DNA of 64,000 bases, taken from assembly GCA_963756515.1 (NCBI GenBank), contig CAVWNV010000011.1, positions 62,001 to 126,000 on the forward strand. Direction: 5' to 3'. The position numbers and the translations under genes are program-made. The stretch comes from Bog-756 sp963756515 (GTDB lineage Bacteria; Actinomycetota; Acidimicrobiia; Acidimicrobiales; RAAP-2). This document shows, piece after piece, positions 51,506 to 60,800 of the stretch; position 1 is the first letter of the stretch, and each line of letters starts with the position of its first letter. The notes under the pieces are model-generated. The model was not told where the DNA came from. It made no database searches and saw nothing but the letters and a program-made list of their open reading frames with translations.

Positions 51506-52903
51506 CTACCCTGAAGTAGTCGAATGGTCATAGGTGGCCAAGCCAGCACGAAATGCAGCCAATGATTCGGGGGAACTGTCAATCGGCCAGTTCGTCTCCT
51601 TCTCAAAGTCAAACCATACGAATCCCTTGATCTCTGGGCTCGCCTCCAGCGTGGCGAACATGTCTGTTATCCACGCCGCCTTGTTTCCCCCTAGTTCCGT
51701 ACTGGCCACCTCTCCTATATAGAGAGGATCTTGCGTCAGTTGTTGGACCTGGTCAATGGACTCTTGGAAGATCTGGCTGAACGTCTGCCAGCCGCTGGCT
51801 GGATGCACTGGCCCCCAGTTGTATCCATCCAGGGCAACCGCATCGACGTACGAGTTCCCAGGCCACAATTCGCTCAGTGGAGTTGACGTGGGATAGACGA
51901 CATCTGGAGACCACACCCAAGTCACGTTGTTCGCCCCTGCAGCGGTGAAGATCGCGTGGACATGATCCCAGGCGGCAACGAACGAACCTGGCCCATTGCC
52001 GTTCACGCCTTCATCCCACGGGGTCCAGTTGCCGTTCATCTCTTGTGCGAAGCGAAGCATGAGTGGGTGACCCCACGCCCTAATCTCTTGCGCCCAAGTA
52101 AGTATGTATGAGTCGTAGTTACCCGCTGCAATTGCGCTCAGAGAGTATGCGGGCTGGTTGACGCCTTCGGCCGGGTTCCAAGGCTCCCACGTAACTTCCG
52201 GAGTCGCACCTGATTGAATGACGGTGCTCGCGGCAGCTGCAGGGAAGTCGGGAGCCGAACTCCACTGTTCGTACCACATATCGATTCCTGGCGACGCTCC
52301 AAGTGCGGCGCTGAGAGAATGCAGGCCTTCGAGGCTCGACGGCACTCCTGGCATGGTTATTCCGAACGAAGGGCTCATCGGAGCGGCACCGGGATTCCCC
52401 GAGGAGGTCGTCGTCGTGCCCGCCGAGGCCCCCGCCTCACCCGCGGACGCTAGTCCTGTCTTCGTCACTGATGCATGGGTGGGAAGCGCAGGGAGTGTGG
52501 GGTCTGTTGCGGTCGGCACGGAGGTCCCATGCGTTGAACTACTGGGGCGTTCAGAGTGGATCGGGCCGGTGTCTGATTTATCGCCTCGCAGAATCTTGAA
52601 TCCGCTTGAGTTATTTGACGTATGGCCAACCAGTCCGGGCCAAATGAACATTGTCATTACGATGACAACGACGGCGAACACCTGAAGCATTCTCGTTGAT
52701 CGAAGGCAGTATGTCCATGGGCGTTCGCGGCTGTTGTCGTCACTGTCACGACCATTGGAGTCTTTGGCGACTGTACCTGACTCAGTTTGCTTCTCCCTAA
52801 GGGCGTTCGGCCTTCTAGCGTCCGATCTGTCGTGTGGTCCTGCTGATGATATGGCTGCAGCTGAGTCGCCAGTCCAGCGGTTGGCTTGATTGCCGTCGCT
52901 CAT
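51506..52903 (-). CDS. membrane-anchored GH26 glycoside hydrolase
   Basis: The 465-residue protein has a cytoplasmic N-terminus of about 70 residues, one membrane helix (MLQVFAVVVIVMTMFIWPGL), a Ser/Thr/Pro-rich linker and a GH26 (beta-mannanase-like) barrel. The acid/base Glu is Glu288 in RFAQEMNGNWTPW. The nucleophile is Glu398 in LYIGEVASTELGG. The pattern 'VWSPDVVYPTSTPLSELWPG' is typical of family 26 members linked to exopolysaccharide genes. It faces outward. It lies downstream of the deacetylase and GT2 genes on the same strand and may trim the polymer they make. Confidence 0.88.
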   Translation of the reverse strand: MSDGNQANRWTGDSAAAISSAGPHDRSDARRPNALREKQTESGTVAKDSNGRDSDDNSRERPWTYCLRSTRMLQVFAVVVIVMTMFIWPGLVGHTSNNSSGFKILRGDKSDTGPIHSERPSSSTHGTSVPTATDPTLPALPTHASVTKTGLASAGEAGASAGTTTTSSGNPGAAPMSPSFGITMPGVPSSLEGLHSLSAALGASPGIDMWYEQWSSAPDFPAAAASTVIQSGATPEVTWEPWNPAEGVNQPAYSLSAIAAGNYDSYILTWAQEIRAWGHPLMLRFAQEMNGNWTPWDEGVNGNGPGSFVAAWDHVHAIFTAAGANNVTWVWSPDVVYPTSTPLSELWPGNSYVDAVALDGYNWGPVHPASGWQTFSQIFQESIDQVQQLTQDPLYIGEVASTELGGNKAAWITDMFATLEASPEIKGFVWFDFEKETNWPIDSSPESLAAFRAGLATYDHSTTSG

Positions 52904-53426
52904 TGTCCCGCAACCGTCACAGGCTGTTTATCGACCCGGCATTGGGTGATCTTTACGGGCTCTTAGGAAATCAGTGGGGTTTGATAGCTTTCAGGATGAC
53001 AGCTGCGTCGATCGTTACGGCAGATCCCAGTACGGCTACCCGGCGTAGACCGAGCAGACGGCCTCCTTCACCTTCGACACGCTGGCCACGTCGTCCTTGG
53101 CGTCAACGTCCTTCAGGAGACCCATCAGCGCGCCAGATCCAGTCGACCAATCCCCTCGTGCGCGTCAACAATGAACTCAAGCGGAGCTGCTTGGTCGCTG
53201 GCATCTTCCTCAACGACGCTCGGTCATACGACTCGGTGGGACGGTTCTACTCACCGCCCATGACGAGTGGGTCTCGGCAGAACCACCAAGGACCGGATCG
53301 GCCTGCCAGAGCCATTCGAGAATCAAGACTTCCCGCAGAAGGTTGCGTTTCACGCAGTGGCGCGAATCCAGGACTCTAAGTGTTCCCGGTCAAGTGGCCG
53401 CGGATCGGTTCGGGCCCCATCCACGA
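52904..53426 (+). pseudogene. IS256-family transposase fragment in the glycan cluster
   Basis: From about 53040 to 53290 the plus strand encodes QIQSTNPLVRVNNELKRS and VAGIFLND, then in another frame SVIRLGGTVLLTAHDEWVSA. This parallels the C-terminus of IS256-type transposases (STNPLERVN-EIKRR-VVGIFPND, VIRLVGAVLLEQHDEW). The sequence is not from the two IS256 copies in the window. The first 140 bases after 52904 are the GH26 leader and show nothing else. Confidence 0.7.
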
Positions 53427-54674
53427 TCACCCGCTCCCTTGTGTTGGAGCACTGCCGACTGTTCCAGCAGCACCGGCTTGCATGAAAGCCGGGTTGTCCA
53501 GGTTGCTCATCAGGTAGCGCGCGCTCTGCGCTCCGGCACCTAGCTCCAGGCGGTATCGGACGTGATACTCCTTCGCTGCTGCCGCCGCCGATGCTGTGAT
53601 CTGTTGCGTGAAGATCACACTGAACTGACTGTCCCAGTAGCTGTCCAGCCATGGGTTCTCTCCATTACTCCACGCACCAAATGGAGCTGCGAACAACAGT
53701 GAATGCCAGCCAGGGGCAAAACCGGCGTGACTCGCGAGATTGGCGATCCCGTTCCTGATGTCTTTCTCGACCCGTGCCTCGAACTGCGCATCTGTCTGTC
53801 CAAAATTCCAAATGTAGTCCTGGTACTGCGAAGCACTAATCAGTGCCGTGTTCAACCCGGCCAGGCATACGGTTGGGGCATCGGGTAGGTAACTATGCCC
53901 ACACTCCCCGGCATGTAGCTGGAGATACCAGCCCTCGCCGGGCAAGGCGGACACAACCTTCCAGGGTGCATACTCACTACCGAACAATCCGTCTGCATAC
54001 CCGGTCACGACGAACATGACCGCATGGAACCCGTACTGGGCCAGGATGGGCGTTGCGAGCGTATCTGACCAAAAGGCATCGTCAAACGTGATGAGGATTG
54101 GCTTGACCGGGAGATGCAGATTGACGCCGTGCAGCCACGCCACATACTGCGCTGGCGTGACGGTGGCGTACCCGGCTGCAGCGAGGGCCGCCATCTCAGC
54201 CTTGAAGTTTGTCAAGGTGACGTTGTAGTTCCCGACGGAGCCTGCCACCGGAGATGGCGTGCCTATCCCGTGGTAGAGAAGGACAGGCAGCCGCGCTGGC
54301 ATAGACGTAGCCAACTCAACTCGCGGGGGTGGCTTCGCACCGGCAGCAGTTTTGAACTCAGAGACTGCCAGCACAGATGGGGCTCCGACAAATACGAGCA
54401 AGGCTGCTACTACCAGTACTCTTAAACCGCGACGGGGCCCCGATCGTCGGTGGAATTCAGGTTTCAACTCCTTCTTGCCCTCGAAGGCACGCCGGGGCTT
54501 TGCCTCCGATTGCAACTCCGGAACAGCCCGAGGTTCGGGCCGGGAATGAGGTGGCACCGGGTGCGGCCGCGGTGTGGCGATTTGGGAGGTCCAGGTCTGT
54601 CCGTCCCAATATCGAAACGACCCTTGTGCAGTCGGATTCGGATACCACCCCGGAGAGGGTGCTTGAGTTGTCAC
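53427..54674 (-). CDS. membrane-anchored polysaccharide deacetylase (NodB domain) with DUF2510
   Basis: The 415-residue protein begins with a DUF2510 module (PGWYPNPTAQGSFRYWDGQT WT, residues 8-29). A proline-rich linker and a membrane helix follow (VLVVAALLVFVGAPSVLAV, about 86-104), then a carbohydrate-esterase-4 NodB-like domain. The metal-binding motif TFDDAFWSD (Asp198-199) is clear, VLLYHGIG precedes it, and SLLFAAPFGAWSNGE supplies the RxPxG-like region. It is a predicted N- or O-deacetylase acting on extracytoplasmic glycan. It sits between the 50-aa membrane protein and the GH26 gene, matching the order GT2, small subunit, deacetylase in poly-GlcNAc loci. Confidence 0.88.
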   Translation of the reverse strand: MTTQAPSPGWYPNPTAQGSFRYWDGQTWTSQIATPRPHPVPPHSRPEPRAVPELQSEAKPRRAFEGKKELKPEFHRRSGPRRGLRVLVVAALLVFVGAPSVLAVSEFKTAAGAKPPPRVELATSMPARLPVLLYHGIGTPSPVAGSVGNYNVTLTNFKAEMAALAAAGYATVTPAQYVAWLHGVNLHLPVKPILITFDDAFWSDTLATPILAQYGFHAVMFVVTGYADGLFGSEYAPWKVVSALPGEGWYLQLHAGECGHSYLPDAPTVCLAGLNTALISASQYQDYIWNFGQTDAQFEARVEKDIRNGIANLASHAGFAPGWHSLLFAAPFGAWSNGENPWLDSYWDSQFSVIFTQQITASAAAAAKEYHVRYRLELGAGAQSARYLMSNLDNPAFMQAGAAGTVGSAPTQGSG

Positions 54675-54711
54675 CGATTCCTACCAGTCGACAGATTTCC
54701 GGAAGGTAGGT

Positions 54712-54864
54712 TCAACTCATCTTTCGTGGAAAGAAATGCGATAGCGCTGTCAAAACTGCGATCACCATTGTGCCGAGGAGAATCGCCCACAGTATGTTAA
54801 CAACCCCAACGATTGAAACCGTTGCGAGACCGACCCCAGCATTTGCCGTCGTGTGCAGGTTCAA
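54712..54864 (-). CDS. 50-aa single-pass membrane protein in the GT2 operon
   Basis: From TTG 54864 the frame reads LNLHTTANAGVGLATVSIVG then VVNILWAILLGTMVIAVLTA and a basic end LSHFFPRKMS. It starts two bases after the GT2 stop codon, preceded by GAGAGGG at 9 bases. A single long hydrophobic segment of about 28 residues spans the membrane with the basic tail inside. Small membrane partners of GT2 synthases (IcaD, PgaD) occupy the same place in known exopolysaccharide operons but are about twice as long. A regulatory-subunit role is inference. Confidence 0.55.
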   Translation of the reverse strand: MNLHTTANAGVGLATVSIVGVVNILWAILLGTMVIAVLTALSHFFPRKMS

Positions 54865-54865
54865 T

Positions 54866-55939
54866 TCAGCTACCCTCTCTGACTAGATTCCCGTTTCTGA
54901 CCTTTACCCAGGGGATAAGAAGGCTGTCACCTCTATAGCTAATCAAATGCTTGAAGTAGCCTCTTGCAATGGCAAAGGTCAGAAGCCATGCGTAACCGAT
55001 TTCGATGAAAAGGACGCTTGCGACGAACATCCCCCACTTCCCGGTTCCTCGCACCGTCCATGCGGCGTCCGCTGCAAAGACTAATGCGACGGGAATCATC
55101 CACCAGCTCACGAGCGGAGCGTGATTCGCGATAAGTAGTCCGAGCATCGTGAGGAATAGCACCCTCACGGATAACGAGAAGGCAAGTCCTAACTGCTTCA
55201 ACCAGGGGATCGCTGTCGTACGTGTCCACCCGAACTGCATCAAAGTTTGCAGATAGCCGCGCGCCCATCGCTCACGCTGGTGGACCAGCGCGGGTAGGCG
55301 AGTTACAGGGACGGTGGACACAAGACAGTCCTGCGGCCGGAGCGTCTGCCAGCGTGTGTGCCGCAGGGCTATGGTCAGCTTCCAGTCCTCTGTCCAGTTC
55401 GTCGGATCGTAGATTTCCCCGTAGGTGTCTTTAATCTCGCGAAGCGCGGCCACCCGGAAGAGAGCGGCCATTCCGGTCATGCATCCCCCGCGCCCCTTAT
55501 GCCGCCCGATCATGATGCGATCGCGTTCATACTCCATGGCCTGGAGTAGTTCTAGAAGGTTCCCGTGCCGCATGACCAGGTGATTTGAGCTGAGTGCGCC
55601 AAGCTGCGGATCGTCGATGAAATGCCGGGCTCCATTCTCAATCAGGTTCTCGGTCAGTACCGTGTCCGCATCCATCGACAGCACAAGGTCATTGTCGTCA
55701 AGAAGTGGGAGATAGTTGTTCAGCGCCAGGTTCAGGGCACCGGCCTTCCGGCCGGTGATCTGCCCAACGTCATCAACCCACACACCGAGGTCGCGTGAAA
55801 TCTGCGCTGTGCGGTCAGTGCTGTTATTAACAACAACGAGGATCTCATCAGGAGGCCACGTCTGCGCGTGAAGTGACTTGATGGTGTCAGCGATACTTGC
55901 TTCCTCATTGTGGGCAGGGACGATCGCAAGCACCCTCAT
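54866..55939 (-). CDS. processive family-2 glycosyltransferase (IcaA/NodC/BcsA-like)
   Basis: The 357-residue protein begins MRVLAIVPAHNEEASIADTI. Family-2 hallmarks are present: the GRKAGALNLALN segment, DAD (90-92), acceptor motif TEDWKLT (183-189) and the processive signature QRERWARG (221-228). About four C-terminal membrane helices follow (SVRVLFLTMLGLLIA, WWMIPVALVFAADAAW, GMFVASVLFIEIGYAWLLTF). No N-terminal membrane helix precedes the catalytic domain, so it is shorter than IcaA. It is first in the gene order synthase, small protein, deacetylase, GH26. The probable product is a secreted beta-linked polymer of unknown sugar. Confidence 0.88.
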   Translation of the reverse strand: MRVLAIVPAHNEEASIADTIKSLHAQTWPPDEILVVVNNSTDRTAQISRDLGVWVDDVGQITGRKAGALNLALNNYLPLLDDNDLVLSMDADTVLTENLIENGARHFIDDPQLGALSSNHLVMRHGNLLELLQAMEYERDRIMIGRHKGRGGCMTGMAALFRVAALREIKDTYGEIYDPTNWTEDWKLTIALRHTRWQTLRPQDCLVSTVPVTRLPALVHQRERWARGYLQTLMQFGWTRTTAIPWLKQLGLAFSLSVRVLFLTMLGLLIANHAPLVSWWMIPVALVFAADAAWTVRGTGKWGMFVASVLFIEIGYAWLLTFAIARGYFKHLISYRGDSLLIPWVKVRNGNLVREGS

Positions 55940-56147
55940 CGACCTGACATCCCAGCCATCAGTGCAAAATCCCTCTCCGCCGACCCTGCAGTTCCCAATT
56001 TTCCTCGTCGCAAACAACCGTTTGGTGACCTGCACGGAACGGTAGAAGTCAAGCCATCTGCTAGTCAAATATTGCTACCAACAGTGACGCGGGTGTCACC
56101 CGAAGTGACTGATCGATGACGGGCGGCGGCGCCGAAAGTAGAAGGAG

Positions 56148-57245
56148 CTAGTGTCCTGACCCAGAGATTCGCGCGCAATATCCAGCCAGCGAATCGAGGA
56201 TTTCGTCGGCACTCTTGTGCCAGACGAAGGGCTTCGGCTCCTCATTCCATCGATCGATCCAGTCGTTGATCGAAGCTTCGAGTTCTTTTGTCGATCGATG
56301 GGTTCCACGTCGTAACCACTTGTTGGTGAGCTCGGCGAACCATCGTTCCACCAGATTCATCCACGAGCTGTAGGTGGGTGTGAAGTGCAGATGAAATCGC
56401 GGATGGCGCACGAGCCAGCGGCGTATCTCGGGAGTCTTGTGGGTGGAGACGTTGTCGACGACGAGATGGACGTCAAGGTCTTCGGGCACCGACCGGTTGA
56501 TCAGGTTCAAGAACTTCCTGAACTCCACCGCACGATGTTGGTCGGTCATGTCAGCGATCACCTTGCCCGAGGCGATGTCCAAGGCGGCGTAGAGGTTGGT
56601 CGTGCCACCGCGGACGTAGTCGTGGGTTCGGCGCTCGGGTAGACCCGGTCGGAGGGGAAAGACCGGGGCGGTCCGATCCAGGGCCTGGATCTGGGTCTTC
56701 TCATCCACGCAGAGCACCAGGGCAGCCTCGGGTGGATTGACGTAGAGACCAACGACGTCACGGACCTTCTCGATGAACAGCGGATCGGGTGAGAGCTTGA
56801 AGCTGTCCACCAGATGGGGCTTCAGCCCGAACGCCTGCCAGATCCGGCCGATGCTCGAACGGCTCATGCCCGTGGCGGCGGCCATCGACCGTGTCGACCA
56901 GTGGGTGGCATCGTCCGGTGTCTCTTCAAGGGTCTTGACGACCACTCGTTCGACGTCTTCGTCGCTCACCGTGCGGGGGACACCAGGGCGAGGCTCATCA
57001 TGGAGTCCGTCCAGACGGTGCTCGGCGAAGCGACGACGCCACTTGCCGACCGTCTGCATAGTCACCCCAAGGCGGTCCGCAATCTCGCCGTTGGTGAGGT
57101 CGGTCCCGGCGCACAACAGCACGATCCGACACCGCAGTGCCAGAGCCTGTGCGCTCTTTGGACGTCGCGCCCAACGTTCGAGCGTCTCGCGCTCATCGTC
57201 GGTGAGAACCACTTCGACTGTTGGCCGTCCACGTCGTGCCATCAC
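56148..57245 (-). CDS. IS630-family transposase (intact)
   Basis: The 365-residue protein has an N-terminal helix-turn-helix region (ERWARRPKSAQALALRCRIV, LTNGEIADRLGVTMQTVGKW, RRRFAEHRLDGL). The DDE domain has CVDEKTQIQALDR (first Asp), VVDNVSTHKTPEIRRW (second Asp) and MNLVERWFAELTNKW (Glu). The stop TAG at 56148-56150 uses the TA target bases outside the element. A closely related dead copy is at 14163-15015. No lesion is seen. Confidence 0.94.
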   Translation of the reverse strand: MMARRGRPTVEVVLTDDERETLERWARRPKSAQALALRCRIVLLCAGTDLTNGEIADRLGVTMQTVGKWRRRFAEHRLDGLHDEPRPGVPRTVSDEDVERVVVKTLEETPDDATHWSTRSMAAATGMSRSSIGRIWQAFGLKPHLVDSFKLSPDPLFIEKVRDVVGLYVNPPEAALVLCVDEKTQIQALDRTAPVFPLRPGLPERRTHDYVRGGTTNLYAALDIASGKVIADMTDQHRAVEFRKFLNLINRSVPEDLDVHLVVDNVSTHKTPEIRRWLVRHPRFHLHFTPTYSSWMNLVERWFAELTNKWLRRGTHRSTKELEASINDWIDRWNEEPKPFVWHKSADEILDSLAGYCARISGSGH

Positions 57246-57331
57246 TGCCTCCCATCGTCGCTGATGATGGGAGAAACGCGCAGAAAGACAGGGAAATTCC
57301 TATTTCAGTAAGAATCTCTGGGTCAGGACAC
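56151..57331 (-). mobile_element. IS630-family element
   Basis: A 1181-bp element has perfect inverted ends (GTGTCCTGACCCAGAGATT at the left, its complement at the right) and TA target duplications (56149-56150 and 57332-57333) within CTAG. Insertion is in the space between the GT2 gene start and the giant repeat gene. Confidence 0.93.
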
Positions 57332-57866
57332 TAGGGGCCAAGATCCTTATTCGCTGATCAAGTATCAGCCGCCTCGGCGCCCATACCTGGCGAAGGAAGA
57401 TCTGTTGCCGACACGGTCCGGTTCAGTCTCACTACGGCTGAGGTCGTCTCGATCGAAAACCTAGCTAACTCAAGTCCCGGCTCAACCCGTGAAGGGCTGA
57501 GTTCACGCGTTGGGGCATCTTGCTCATGTCACTCTCAGTGCGGGTTCCGGTTCTGTCTGCCAGCACTGGGGGCGGCAGCTATGGCATCCAAGTCACTGCG
57601 CTACAACTCGCAGATTCCCGTCTCCACCTGGCTTTAGAGTTCGCCGTTGGGAACGTTGACGCCTCCACCCACTCGGTTCCTCGCTCCGTCAGCTTTACGT
57701 CCTAGCGAGCGTTGACCGGCGATTGCGAGGAGGTCTCAAAGCGGAAGGCACATTCATATGAACCGATGCGTCTTTTGTGGTAGCTATTGGGAGACCTGAA
57801 ACGGGTCAGGCGAGAAGGCGGAAGGCGGAAGGCGTGCACTCAGACGGCTGCAGTGACGGGACAACT
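57332..57866. repeat. intergenic region with dispersed repeat copy I
   Basis: At 57425-57545 are CACTACGGCTGAGGTCGTCT, AAAACCTAGCTAACTCAAGT and CGTGAAGGGCTGAGTTCACG, then GTTGGGGCATCTTGCTCATG. Near 57805-57835 is a short GGAAGGC tandem repeat (GAAGGCGGAAGGCGGAAGGC) just before the start of the repeat-protein gene. No gene is seen. Confidence 0.6.
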
Positions 57867-60800
57867 ATGTTCGAGCGCAGTGGAGGACGCGCTCCACGAA
57901 CCGCCCCATCTCTTCAAAGGGAGCAGAGTTCGAGGTTCCGCAAGGCGCTCGCAGCGGCCGGCATCCTCATATTTGGTGCCGCCGGCATTACCGCACTGAT
58001 CTTGCTGGCGGGCGGTGGATCAGCCACCGCCGCTCCGACATGCACCATCACCTTCACCCACACCGCGGGTGGTGACTACTTCACAGCGGCCAACTGGACA
58101 GACACATCATCGGCTCACCGGGTGCCGACCACCACCGACTACGCCTGCATCCCAGCAAGCATTACCGGTTCGGTGACCTTCTCGACCGGAGCGTCCAGCA
58201 CGGTTGGAGGGGTCAGTATCCAAGGCGCCGGCGGATTTTCCATGACATCGGGGACGCTGACGCTGACCAGCACGACAAGCGGTTCTACCATGAGCGCCGG
58301 AACGCTGTCCGGCGGCACCATTACCGGAGCCGGGGCGCTCTCCATCGGCGGCACCACCACCTGGAACAACGCGATCATGAGCGGAACCGGCACTACCACC
58401 ATCGCCCACGGCACCTCGCTCACCGCCGGAGGAACCAGCGGGCCCTTCCTCGAGCGCCCGCTGGTCAATGACGGCACCCTCGCCGTGATGGGTGGGCACA
58501 ACGGCCTCTACTTCGACGGCGGCACACTGACCAACGACTCCGACGGATTGGTGAACCTGGAGGGCGACGGTGCCGACCTGCAGACCTACTTCGGCACCGG
58601 ATCAGTGAACAACACGGGCACCCTTGAGCACTCGTCGGGCACGGGCGTCACCGTCATCAACACCTCGTTGACCACCCCCCTCAACGACCTGCTAGTTCAG
58701 ACCGGCACGCTCACGCTGGAGGGTGGGGCCACGCTTTCTGGCACGGCGACCATTCCGACGGGATCGACGCTCGACTTCGACATCGGTACGTTCACGATGA
58801 ACAGCAATGTCACCTTTTCGGGAGCGGGCACGACCGAGATGGACTCGGGCTCCGCCATATGGCAACTTCCCGCATCCACGACCACAACGGTCACCACCCA
58901 GTTCCCCATCACCGGCGGCACCATTACCGGAGCCGGGGCGCTCTCCATCGGCGGCACCACCACCTGGAACAACGCGATCATGAGCGGAACCGGCACTACC
59001 ACCATCGCCCACGGCACCTCGCTCACCGCCGGAGGAACCAGCGGGCCCTTCCTCGAGCGCCCGCTGGTCAATGACGGCACCCTCGCCGTGATGGGCGGGC
59101 ACAACGGCCTCTACTTCGACGGCGGCACACTGACCAACGACTCCGACGGATTGGTGAACCTGGAGGGCGACGGTGCCGACCTGCAGACCTACTTCGGCAC
59201 CGGATCAGTGAACAACATGGGCACCCTTGAGCACTCGTCGGGCACGGGCGTCACCGTCATCAACACCTCGTTGACCACCCCCCTCAACGACCTGCTAGTT
59301 CAGACCGGCACGCTCACGCTGGAGGGTGGGGCCACGCTTTCTGGCACGGCGACCATTCCGACGGGATCGACGCTCGACTTCGACATCGGTACGTTCACGA
59401 TGAACAGCAATGTCACCTTTTCGGGAGCGGGCACGACCGAGATGGACTCGGGCTCCGCCATATGGCAACTTCCCGCATCCACGACCACAACGGTCACCAC
59501 CCAGTTCCCCATCACCGGCGGCACCATTACCGGAGCCGGGGCGCTCTCCATCGGCGGCACCACCACCTGGAACAACGCGATCATGAGCGGAACCGGCACT
59601 ACCACCATCGCCCACGGCACCTCGCTCACCGCCGGAGGAACCAGCGGGCCCTTCCTCGAGCGCCCGCTGGTCAATGACGGCACCCTCGCCGTGATGGGCG
59701 GGCACAACGGCCTCTACTTCGACGGCGGCACACTGACCAACGACTCCGACGGATTGGTGAACCTGGAGGGCGACGGTGCCGACCTGCAGACCTACTTCGG
59801 CACCGGATCAGTGAACAACATGGGCACCCTTGAGCACTCGTCGGGCACGGGCGTCACCGTCATCAACACCTCGTTGACCACCCCCCTCAACGACCTGCTA
59901 GTTCAGACCGGCACGCTCACGCTGGAGGGTGGGGCCACGCTTTCTGGCACGGCGACCATTCCGACGGGATCGACGCTCGACTTCGACATCGGTACGTTCA
60001 CGATGAACAGCAATGTCACCTTTTCGGGAGCGGGCACGACCGAGATGGACTCGGGCTCCGCCATATGGCAACTTCCCGCATCCACGACCACAACGGTCAC
60101 CACCCAGTTCCCCATCACCGGCGGCACCATTACCGGAGCCGGGGCGCTCTCCATCGGCGGCACCACCACCTGGAACAACGCGATCATGAGCGGAACCGGC
60201 ACTACCACCATCGCCCACGGCACCTCGCTCACCGCCGGAGGAACCAGCGGGCCCTTCCTCGAGCGCCCGCTGGTCAATGACGGCACCCTCGCCGTGATGG
60301 GCGGGCACAACGGCCTCTACTTCGACGGCGGCACACTGACCAACGACTCCGACGGATTGGTGAACCTGGAGGGCGACGGTGCCGACCTGCAGACCTACTT
60401 CGGCACCGGATCAGTGAACAACATGGGCACCCTTGAGCACTCGTCGGGCACGGGCGTCACCGTCATCAACACCTCGTTGACCAACAGTTCGACTGGAACC
60501 ATCGAAGTCACCACCGGAGCCCTTCAGGTCCCGACGCTGACCAACCTTGCGTCTGGCATCCTGACCGGAGGCAGCTACAACCTGACCGGAGTCCTGGAGC
60601 TCACCGGCCTCACCGGCAGCCTGGTGACCAACGCCGCCTCGCTCACTCTGAACGGGGTCTATTCGCTCATGCTCAACAGCTCCAGCGGGAACGCACTGGC
60701 CACTCTGGCCACAAACACCGGGGCTATTACCCTGACTGGAGGTCGAACTCTCGCCACAACGGCCTCCGCCTTCGGCAACTCGGGCAAGATGATCATCGGT

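Noticed and set aside
58692..60310. Repeated 130-codon antisense frames in the 603-bp units
   Set aside because: They are mirror frames of the repeat protein and recur only because the DNA repeats.
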